This document shows, in pieces, positions 57,809-64,000 of a stretch of 64,000 bases of DNA. The translations under genes and the position numbers were made by a program. Every line of letters begins with the position of its first letter. The stretch's first letter is position 1. The notes below the pieces were generated by a model. It had not been told where the DNA came from. It saw nothing but the letters and a program-made list of their open reading frames with translations, and did no database searches. Location: assembly GCA_910586655.1 (NCBI GenBank), contig CAJUIR010000006.1, positions 12,157 to 76,156 of the forward strand, read 5' to 3'. This DNA comes from an uncultured Christensenellaceae bacterium (GTDB taxonomy: Bacteria; Bacillota; Clostridia; Christensenellales; Borkfalkiaceae).

Positions 57809-60800
57809 TTAAAGTTTTACTACGGTGATCGTCACCTTATCTCCGTTCACATCAAGCGATTTCGTGTACCCTTCCGCGCTCCCCTGTTCCACTCTTTCGG
57901 CAAGTACGTCGGAAGCCAATTTGCCGCGGACAAGCATCTTTTCCGCCCTGCCCTCCGCCTCGTAATACACGGCGATTCGGTCGGTCACTTCAAATCCCGC
58001 CTCCTTGCGCATCGTCTGAATTTTGGAAATCAATTCCCGTTCGCATCCTTCGTCGAGAAGTGCTTCGTTTAAATTAACGTCCAGCGCGACGATAATGCCT
58101 TTATCTGCCGCGGTCACGTAACCTTCCGCAGAATCGGTCATAATCTGCAAGTCCTCCTCAAACAGCACGACCGCGCCGTCTTCCAGATCGAGCGTGTAAG
58201 AGCCTCCGTTTTTCACCGCTTTCACTACTTCGCCCGTATTGCAGGAATTTAAAAATTCGGTGATCTTTTTGAGTTGTTTTCCGTATTTGGGTCCCAACGT
58301 TTTCAGTTGAGGTTTCAGCGTATAACTCACAAGAGAATCGGCGCTTTGGGCGAAGCGGAGTTTTTTCACGTTCAGTTCGTCGAGCGCAACGGATTTCAGT
58401 TCATCTCCGATGTTCAGTTCGCGTTCCGAAAAGACGACCATTTCCGAAAGCGGCTGGCGGTTTTTTACGGCTCCCGCGTTCCGCGCCGCTCTGCCCAACA
58501 CCACAACGTCGAGTACATCTGCCATGCCCTTTTCAAGCGCGAAGTCGACGGCGCTTTCGTCGCAAACGGGATAGTCGCACAGATGCACGGATACGGGCGC
58601 GTCTTTTGAAAACTGCGGCACAAGATTGCGATACATCATCTCCGCCATAAACGGCACGTACGGCGCAATCAGTTTGGAAAGCATAACGAGTATATGGTAG
58701 AGTGTGGTGTAAGCCGCCGCCTTGTCTTCGGTCATGTTGCTGCCCCAATATCTGTCTCTGCCGCGGCGAACGTACCAATTCGAGAGCACGTCGCAAAAAT
58801 CCTGAATTTCCCGCGCGCTGTCAGTAATATTATAATTTTCAAGATACCCGTCGACGCGCTTGATCAGCGTATTGAGTTTGGAAAGCGCCCATCTGTCCAT
58901 GAGCGAAAGTTTACAATCGTTTAAACGGTACTGCGAAGGATCGTAACCGTCGATTTCGGCATAGAGCGTAAAAAACGCGTAGGTGTTCCAGAGCGTTCCT
59001 TGAAATTTGCGCTGCACCTCGGACACGGCTTCTTCGCCGAATCTGGTGGGAATCCACGGAAAACTGCCTGTGTAGAAATACCAGCGCACGGCGTCGGCGC
59101 CCTGTTTATCCAGAATGCTCCAAGGATCGACTACGTTGCCCTTGTGCTTACTCATTTTTACCCCGTTCGCATCGTTTACGTGTCCCAATACGATACACGT
59201 TTTGAAGGGCGCGCGGTCAAACAGAATGGTCGAAATCACGAGCAGCGTGTAGAACCAGCCGCGCGTCTGATCGACTGCTTCGGAGATGAAATCGGCGGGG
59301 AAGGTCTTTTCGAAAACCTCTTTGTTCTCGAACGGATAATGATACTGCGCGAACGGCATCGAACCCGAATCGAACCAGCAGTCGATCACTTCGGGCGTGC
59401 GTTTCATCTTCCCGCCGCACTTGTTGCATTGACAGGACAAATGATCCAGATAAGGACGGTGCAATTCGATATTTGCAGGCGCGCCGCATTTTTCTTGAAG
59501 TTCCCGTCGGGATCCGATCACTTCGATCCCGCCGCAGTCTTCGCATACCCATACGGGCAGCGGCGTACCCCAGTAACGGTCGCGCGAAAGCCCCCAGTCG
59601 ATCACGTTTTCAAGGAAGTTACCCATACGTCCGTCTTTGATCGTTTCGGGGATCCAGTTCACCGAACGGTTGGCGGCAATGAGGCGGTCTTTTATTTTTG
59701 TCACTTCGACAAACCAACTGGCGCGCGCATAGTAAAGCAGCGGCGTATCGCACCGCCAACAATGCGGATAACTGTGTTCAAACGGAATTTTTTTAAAGAG
59801 CAATCCTTTTTCGGAAAGCATTTGCAGCACGACTTTATCGGCTTTTTTTGCAAACATGCCGTCCAGTTCGGGGCATCTCTGATCGAAACAGCCCCTCTCA
59901 TTCACCAGTTGCACTACGGGTAAATGGTATTTCTTTCCCACTTTATAGTCGTCTTCGCCGAACGCGGGCGCGATATGCACGACGCCAGTTCCGTCGGTCA
60001 GCGTAACGTAACCGTCGTTCACCACATAATACGCTTTTTCTTGAAAGGTACCCAAAGCATAACCGAAAAGCGGTTCGTACTCCAACCCTTCGTAATCTTT
60101 TCCCGTCTTTTTCTCGATGAGCGTGAATTCTTCAAAGAACTTTTCCGCCAGCGCTTCGGCAAGAATGTAACGGGTGCCGTCCGATTCGATCTCCACGTAC
60201 GATTCTTTGGGATTCATACAGAGTGCAACGTTGGAAGGAAGCGTCCACGGCGTCGTCGTCCATGCAAGAATATAGGTATTCTCTCTGCCCTTGACCCGAA
60301 ACCGCGCGACGGCGGAAGTTTCCTTTACGTCCTTATAGCCCTGCGCAACCTCGTGCGAGGAAAGAGCCGTCCCGCAGCGCGGGCAGTACGGCACGATTTT
60401 ATGTCCCTTATAAAGCAGCCCTTTCTGATGGATCTGCGAAATCGCCCACCACACCGATTCGATATAATCGTCGTGATAGGTAACGTAAGGGCGGTCCATA
60501 TCGACCCAATAGCCCACGCGGTCGCTCATCTTTTCCCATTCGCTCTGATATTTCCAGACGGATTTTTTACACTCCGAAACAAACGGCTCGATCCCGTATT
60601 TTTCGATATCCTGTTTGCCGTCCATCCCGAGCGTTTTTTCCACTTCGAGTTCCACGGGAAGTCCGTGCGTATCCCAACCCGCCTTACGCAAAACGTGCTT
60701 GCCTTTCATCGTCTGAAAGCGAGGCACGATGTCTTTCATGACGCGCGTTAATATATGCCCGATATGCGGTTTTCCGTTGGCTGTGGGAGGCCCGTCGAAA

Positions 60801-60928
60801 AAGGAAAATTCTTTTCCGCCTTTGTTCTTTTCAATGGATTTTTCAAAGATTTGATTTTCTTTCCAGAACGCGACGATTTTCTTTTCCCGTTCTACAAAAT
60901 TGAGCGATGTGTCTACTTTTTGATACAT
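57809..60928 (-). CDS. ileS: Isoleucyl-tRNA synthetase
   Basis: 1039 residues from MYQKVDTSLNFVEREK; AAGGAGCACGGTT precedes the ATG. Class I motifs: HIGH in ANGKPHIGHILTR near 51-63; the KMSKS loop reads GVKMSKHKGNVVDP near 590, with His replacing the last Ser. The CP1 editing domain (WTTTPWTLPSNVALCMNP near 230) is present. The C-terminal domain is long, with no zinc finger at the very end. Length and features fit the eukaryote-like IleRS2 clade often linked to low mupirocin sensitivity; that link is an inference. Preceded by a T-box leader. Confidence 0.95.
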   Translation of the reverse strand: MYQKVDTSLNFVEREKKIVAFWKENQIFEKSIEKNKGGKEFSFFDGPPTANGKPHIGHILTRVMKDIVPRFQTMKGKHVLRKAGWDTHGLPVELEVEKTLGMDGKQDIEKYGIEPFVSECKKSVWKYQSEWEKMSDRVGYWVDMDRPYVTYHDDYIESVWWAISQIHQKGLLYKGHKIVPYCPRCGTALSSHEVAQGYKDVKETSAVARFRVKGRENTYILAWTTTPWTLPSNVALCMNPKESYVEIESDGTRYILAEALAEKFFEEFTLIEKKTGKDYEGLEYEPLFGYALGTFQEKAYYVVNDGYVTLTDGTGVVHIAPAFGEDDYKVGKKYHLPVVQLVNERGCFDQRCPELDGMFAKKADKVVLQMLSEKGLLFKKIPFEHSYPHCWRCDTPLLYYARASWFVEVTKIKDRLIAANRSVNWIPETIKDGRMGNFLENVIDWGLSRDRYWGTPLPVWVCEDCGGIEVIGSRRELQEKCGAPANIELHRPYLDHLSCQCNKCGGKMKRTPEVIDCWFDSGSMPFAQYHYPFENKEVFEKTFPADFISEAVDQTRGWFYTLLVISTILFDRAPFKTCIVLGHVNDANGVKMSKHKGNVVDPWSILDKQGADAVRWYFYTGSFPWIPTRFGEEAVSEVQRKFQGTLWNTYAFFTLYAEIDGYDPSQYRLNDCKLSLMDRWALSKLNTLIKRVDGYLENYNITDSAREIQDFCDVLSNWYVRRGRDRYWGSNMTEDKAAAYTTLYHILVMLSKLIAPYVPFMAEMMYRNLVPQFSKDAPVSVHLCDYPVCDESAVDFALEKGMADVLDVVVLGRAARNAGAVKNRQPLSEMVVFSERELNIGDELKSVALDELNVKKLRFAQSADSLVSYTLKPQLKTLGPKYGKQLKKITEFLNSCNTGEVVKAVKNGGSYTLDLEDGAVVLFEEDLQIMTDSAEGYVTAADKGIIVALDVNLNEALLDEGCERELISKIQTMRKEAGFEVTDRIAVYYEAEGRAEKMLVRGKLASDVLAERVEQGSAEGYTKSLDVNGDKVTITVVKL

Positions 60929-60944
60929 AACCGTGCTCCTTTCC

Positions 60945-61175
60945 ATAAAATAAGCCTCCGCGTTTCGGAATACGCGAAGGCATTTTAACCACCAAAACAA
61001 ACTATCATTTGCCGCAGAGATAACGGACTGCGAACCCGTGCGAAGTTACTGTGATTTCTCTACGCAGGCTGAAAGGTGATACCCTGATGAAACGGATTGC
61101 CTTCTTCCACCGACCGAAGGCTCTCTGTAAACCCAAAATCATCGGACGCGTCCTTTGTAAGCGCCATATTGAATT
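60945..61175 (-). promoter_or_regulatory. T-box riboswitch leader of ileS
   Basis: About 230 nt between promoter and ileS. The 5' part has ACAGAGAGCC..GGTCGGTGGAAGAAGG, the stem I start typical of T-boxes. A GGTATCACC segment offers an ATC (Ile) specifier. A GGTGGTT element (about 60986-60993) stands in for the T-box bulge that pairs with the uncharged tRNA end. It is followed by a terminator hairpin, GCCTTCGCG/CGCGGAGGC (60954-60981), and TTATTTT. Uncharged tRNA-Ile should favour the antiterminator and switch ileS on. Confidence 0.75.
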
Positions 61176-61181
61176 GGTTTT

Positions 61182-61210
61182 ATTATAGACGATTTCAAAC
61201 AAAATGTAAA
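61182..61210 (-). promoter_or_regulatory. Promoter of the T-box-ileS unit
   Basis: -35 TTTACA (61205-61210), 17 nt, -10 TATAAT (61182-61187). It lies ten bases after the stop of the upstream Pr6Pr gene. Confidence 0.75.
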
Positions 61211-61219
61211 GCGTTTTGA

Positions 61220-62071
61220 CTAAGATTCTGTTTTCGTTTCGACGGCTTCGTCCTTTGCTTGTTTCTCGGGTTCCGATTGCGGAAGTTCCTGCGATTCCCC
61301 GCCTGATGTTTCCCGAGTCGTCTCCTCTGCCGTTTCCTGCGGTTCTTCCGCGCTTGCTTGGTCGGATTGGGGCTTTTTCGGTTTTGAGAGCATGACGTTG
61401 CAAAAGTCGAATTTCCATTTGTTTTCCGTTTTTGCAAACCGATTCCAAAGCCACAGCAGATAACCCAGCGCACTGAATACCAACACCAGAATGAACACCC
61501 ACAGAATTACGCCGTCGTAACCGAGTTCGTTTACGTTAAGAAAAAAATACGGATACTCGAATTCGGGGATCGCTGCGCCGAGAATGAACACGTACACGAC
61601 GTAAATCAAAGGTATAATGATGCTGTAAAGCGGAGCAAATACCGAAACGGATTTTTTCTCTTCGAACAAAAGATAGTCCAGCACAAATAAGATGGGCGCA
61701 AAGACGTGATAAGAAAGATTACCGATATTGCGCCAGAAATCCGCCGTAAACGGTTTCCCCAACAGAATGAGATAGACGAGGAACGTCACCAGAATCATGA
61801 CCGTCGTCATGAATTTGAACGTGCGAATCTTACGGTTATACCCCTCTCTTTCACCGGCAAATACGCGCTTTACGTTATCGGCCAGTACGATCACGGAAAC
61901 GGCGAATACAAAGTAATTGGAGATGTTCGTATAATATTTTAAAAATTCCCAGGTGAGATCGGAAGGACCTTCTCCCGCATAGAAAATTCCGAACGTGAGC
62001 AATACCGCCAGCGCGGACACGCAACATAAAATTATGCGGTATATCATCTGAACCGTTAAATTTTTGATCAT
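61220..62071 (-). CDS. Pr6Pr family membrane protein
   Basis: 283 residues, about six helices. FLKYYTNISNYFVFAVSVIV near 43-62, NLSYHVFAPILFVLDYLLFE near 115-134 and the YPYFFLNVNELGYDGV segment near 171 follow the Pr6Pr family layout. The last 70 residues are a cytosolic Glu/Ser/Thr-rich tail. Function unknown. AAGGAGAATTGCA precedes the ATG. It lies 16 nt after the HMA-domain gene and is probably co-transcribed with it. Confidence 0.8.
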   Translation of the reverse strand: MIKNLTVQMIYRIILCCVSALAVLLTFGIFYAGEGPSDLTWEFLKYYTNISNYFVFAVSVIVLADNVKRVFAGEREGYNRKIRTFKFMTTVMILVTFLVYLILLGKPFTADFWRNIGNLSYHVFAPILFVLDYLLFEEKKSVSVFAPLYSIIIPLIYVVYVFILGAAIPEFEYPYFFLNVNELGYDGVILWVFILVLVFSALGYLLWLWNRFAKTENKWKFDFCNVMLSKPKKPQSDQASAEEPQETAEETTRETSGGESQELPQSEPEKQAKDEAVETKTES

Positions 62072-62087
62072 TGCAATTCTCCTTTGC

Positions 62088-62309
62088 TTAAAAAATGCTT
62101 TTGCGAACGGAAATCGACTTTACGTGAAATCCCGCGTCTTCCACGCAGGAAATCAGCGCATCGTCCGAAAGTTCGCTTTCGACATAAATAATGCCTTTTT
62201 TGAATTTTGCCCGTGCGCCCTTTACGCCGTCCAATAAGAGAAGTTTTTTCTCCACACGATCGGCACAGCGTTTACAGCACATGTTTTCGGCTTCGATCAC
62301 TTTCTTCAT
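62088..62309 (-). CDS. Heavy-metal-associated (HMA) domain protein
   Basis: 73 residues, the full ferredoxin-like HMA fold. The metal loop reads NMCCKRCADRVEKKLLLLDG near 9-28, where CCKRC replaces the usual TCxxC. GVKGARAKFKKGIIYVESE then ALISCVEDAGFHVKSI complete the beta-alpha-beta-beta-alpha-beta order. A copper or zinc chaperone is likely. No P-type ATPase gene is nearby. There is no ribosome site, and the promoter -10 (TAAACT) ends seven bases before the ATG, so a leaderless message is possible. Confidence 0.85.
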   Translation of the reverse strand: MKKVIEAENMCCKRCADRVEKKLLLLDGVKGARAKFKKGIIYVESELSDDALISCVEDAGFHVKSISVRKSIF

Positions 62310-62316
62310 GAGAAAA

Positions 62317-62345
62317 AGTTTAGCATAGGTGAAAATGTTTGTAAA
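62317..62345 (-). promoter_or_regulatory. Promoter abutting the HMA gene
   Basis: -35 TTTACA (62340-62345), 17 nt, -10 TAAACT (62317-62322), then seven bases to the ATG. Confidence 0.6.
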
Positions 62346-62397
62346 GTAATTTTTTATGCCGAGGAAGAAATTCCCTCGTGCAAATTACAGCGAACCG

Positions 62398-62426
62398 TTG
62401 ATTTTTTTGAATGGAATTGATATAAT
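62398..62426 (+). promoter_or_regulatory. Promoter of the probable 6S RNA
   Basis: -35 TTGATT (62398-62403), 17 nt, -10 TATAAT (62421-62426); transcript expected to start near 62433. Confidence 0.7.
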
Positions 62427-62431
62427 AAGAT

Positions 62432-62613
62432 AGACACCTGCGGTGTACGGAGACCGGAGAATGCGTAATCCACAAAGTGAATCCGGGAGCGTTTGTCGCG
62501 CGGGCTAGGCGAGGTCTGAATTGTTTCGGAAAGTCTGATGCCCGTGCGCCGCGCACCCACCTGCGAAAGCGGGTTAACCTTTTTCGGTTTGCGGCACAGG
62601 CGGATGTCTTTTT
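62432..62613 (+). ncRNA. ssrS: Probable 6S RNA
   Basis: A GC-rich, about 180-nt segment with no open frame, between its own promoter and a GATGTC-T6 end. Several segments follow the order of the E. coli 6S RNA: CCACAAAGTG then GGAGCG, then the apical GGGCTAGGCGAGG, then CACCCACCTGCGAAAGCGGG, TTAACC, and AGGCGGATGTC near the 3' end. The 5' AGACA can pair with the 3' TGTCT. Length fits 6S (about 184 nt). 6S RNA sequesters sigma-70 RNA polymerase. SRP RNA and tmRNA signatures are not seen. The match is by eye only. Confidence 0.6.
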
Positions 62614-62655
62614 TATTTTGCTTAAAATTTTTTTTACGTACTTCTTAAAAATAAG

Positions 62656-62684
62656 TTGCAAGTCAGACAAGTTTATGTTATAAT
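62656..62684 (+). promoter_or_regulatory. Promoter of tRNA-Glu
   Basis: -35 TTGCAA (62656-62661), 17 nt, -10 TATAAT (62679-62684), 20 nt before the tRNA. Confidence 0.75.
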
Positions 62685-62704
62685 CACAAAGCAATTCCAT
62701 ATTC

Positions 62705-62779
62705 GGCCTTGTGGTCAAGCGGTTAAGACGGCGCCCTCTCACGGCGCAATCCCGGGTTCGATTCCCGGCAGGGTCACCA
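62705..62779 (+). tRNA. tRNA-Glu (anticodon CTC)
   Basis: 75 nt including encoded CCA. Acceptor GGCCTTG/CAGGGTC with two G-U pairs, discriminator A. Anticodon stem GCGCC/GGCGC with loop CTCTCAC, so anticodon CTC (reads GAG). T arm CCGGGTTCGATTCCCGG is normal. Its 3' part overlaps, on the other strand, the end of the recombinase frame. Confidence 0.93.
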
Positions 62780-64000
62780 GACGAGGGGTATAAGAACACC
62801 CCGAAAGAGAAGTCGATTTATTGGCTTCTTTTTCTTTTGCAATTTTTTCCTCGTCGCTCTCGCTCCCGTCGGGGTAATCGGGGAATATCAAGTTCAATAA
62901 TAGTTCCTCTTTCTGCCCGCCTTTTAAGTGGAATAACACTTTCATTTTATCGTCGTAAAGCACTATGCGATAAATAAAGATATTGATTAGCTCCTTGCGG
63001 TGCTTGGTCTTGGTATAGTCCAATGTGCGGAAATGTAACAACCATTTGCGAATGTCCGAATATCTGTATTTCATTTGCATTGCCTTTTCCATTGCGACAG
63101 TGTCCGCAAGCTCTTTGTTTTCGTTCTCTAACCGCTCCACTTGCGACAGTATAATGTCGGTTGCCTTGCCGTGCATTAACGCTTGCATAAGGTTGTCAAT
63201 GGCTTTTTTGTTGTCCTCGATTATGTTTTCAAGCCGCTTTATTTCGCTGTCGTTCCGTGCCGCTTGAATAAGCGTGTAGGTTTCGGCGGCGACCATATCT
63301 ATAAATTCGTCGGTTAAAACGCCGTACTTGTTCCGCTCTGTGCCGTCGCCCGTGATGGCGTTTATAACCTCGTCCTCTAAATATTGCTTGCGTATCGTGC
63401 GCTTGTCGCAAGTATGCTTTGTAACGCCTACACACTTGTAATAGTTGTGTAGCGTTTTGTTTTTGCTCATTGCGCTTACGCCCGTCATTTTATTGCCGCA
63501 CTTGCCGCATATCAATTTTTCCGATAATATGTATTCGACTTTTGCCTTACCCCTTGCAGGAGCGGCGGCATATAAAGCAAGTTTTTGTTGCGCTTGCTCG
63601 AATAGGTCGTCGTCAGTAATGCGCGGCATACCGCCGTCAATTTCGTTGCCTTGATAAATGTACTTGCCCAAATATCGGCGGTTACTCAAAATGCGTTGAA
63701 AGCTGTTTTTATTGAACTCGCCGCCTTTGGTAGTCTTAACGCCTCGCCCGTTCAGATAGCGGATAAGCTCGGCATAGTTGCTCCCAGCGACAAACATTTC
63801 AAAAACTGTCTTGACAATGGGCGCAAGATCCTCGTCCAGCACAAAACTCTTTTCGCTGTTTACCTTGTAGCCGAGCGGAATAACGCCGCCGAAATACTTA
63901 CACTTTGCCGCCGACATAGCAATGCCGCGCTTAACCTTTTGCGACAGCTCCGCTGAATAGTATTCAGCCATACTCTCTAATACGCCCTCAATTAAAATAC
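62739..64000 (-). CDS. Large serine recombinase, N-terminus beyond window edge
   Basis: Frame open through the right edge (last codons there read ILIEGVLESMAEYYS), so the resolvase catalytic domain lies outside. Visible: the end of the catalytic region (MAEYYSAELSQKVKRG), the recombinase domain (FGGVIPLGYKVNSEKSFVLD, FNKNSFQRILSNRRYLGKYI), and the zinc ribbon (LICGKCGNKMTG plus YYKCVG and CDKRT). A coiled coil follows (EIKRLENIIEDNKKAIDNLM) and a C-terminal domain. It belongs to a phage or integrative element lying to the right. The last twelve codons (LVTLPGIEPGIAP) are antisense to tRNA-Glu, with the stop in the anticodon loop. That places the element boundary at this tRNA. Confidence 0.9.
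   Translation of the reverse strand, partial: ILIEGVLESMAEYYSAELSQKVKRGIAMSAAKCKYFGGVIPLGYKVNSEKSFVLDEDLAPIVKTVFEMFVAGSNYAELIRYLNGRGVKTTKGGEFNKNSFQRILSNRRYLGKYIYQGNEIDGGMPRITDDDLFEQAQQKLALYAAAPARGKAKVEYILSEKLICGKCGNKMTGVSAMSKNKTLHNYYKCVGVTKHTCDKRTIRKQYLEDEVINAITGDGTERNKYGVLTDEFIDMVAAETYTLIQAARNDSEIKRLENIIEDNKKAIDNLMQALMHGKATDIILSQVERLENENKELADTVAMEKAMQMKYRYSDIRKWLLHFRTLDYTKTKHRKELINIFIYRIVLYDDKMKVLFHLKGGQKEELLLNLIFPDYPDGSESDEEKIAKEKEANKSTSLSGCSYTPRLVTLPGIEPGIAP

Noticed and set aside
62432..62613. SRP RNA or tmRNA as identity of the non-coding block
   Set aside because: No GGTCAGGTCCGGAAGGAAGCAGC-like SRP apical loop and no tRNA-like ends or tag frame; 6S order of motifs fits better.
62320..62799. 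Minus-strand frame across the 6S RNA region and tRNA-Glu
   Set aside because: It translates tRNA antisense (SGDPAGNRTRD) and crosses two promoters and the RNA gene.

Overview
The window reads as a chromosomal segment of an anaerobic Clostridia-type Firmicute. The evidence is the gene order mrnC-rlmB-sigH followed by dnaX-ybaB-recR, a sigma-H-like factor, a six-subunit Rnf complex, a T-box leader before ileS, archaeal/eukaryote-type ProRS, NrdR and DegV. The genetic code is standard, with TTG and GTG starts in use. A placement near Christensenellales is only a guess. Both edges cut genes: feoB on the left and a serine recombinase on the right.

Layout. 0-10 kb: feoA-feoB, a DUF378 protein, a large anchored surface protein, an rRNA methyltransferase/pseudouridine synthase pair, and nptA with a GH51-like protein that lacks its acid/base Glu. 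10-13 kb: two tRNA-Pro genes (anticodons CGG and AGG), a GH13 hydrolase, degV and a GDSL remnant. 13-22.7 kb: proS-DUF2207-asnS, then a phosphohexomutase, transketolase and a HAD phosphatase. 22.7-28 kb: one long minus-strand run mrnC-rlmB-sigH-dnaX-ybaB-recR-gpsA. 28-40 kb: a cation/proton antiporter, glmM-glmS, lemA-DUF2207-glpK, an aconitase-family hydratase and a PH-domain membrane protein. 40-47 kb: a small XRE/Cys-rich locus, minD-minE without minC, marR-ABC exporter with a 25-residue protein, and a CBS-pair membrane protein. 47-53.7 kb: the Rnf operon, which starts as a Gx-transporter/RnfC fusion and holds an RnfG with duplicated FMN domains. 53.7-54.6 kb: a second XRE/Cys-rich locus. 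54.6-64 kb: nrdR-ispG-truncated PolC-like exonuclease, T-box-ileS, a Pr6Pr membrane protein, an HMA protein, a probable 6S RNA, tRNA-Glu, and a serine recombinase whose 3' end runs into that tRNA.

The points most worth following are these. First, two loci share one design: a ~70-residue XRE regulator divergent from a small Cys-rich protein, with a consensus promoter whose 17-bp spacer holds a CTCAA..TTGAG palindrome. Second, the Rnf operon is remodelled by the RnfC fusion and the internally duplicated RnfG. Third, a PolC-like protein at the usual polC site lacks the polymerase. Fourth, six genes have a sigma-70 promoter whose -10 box lies 6-10 nt before the start codon, which suggests leaderless transcripts.
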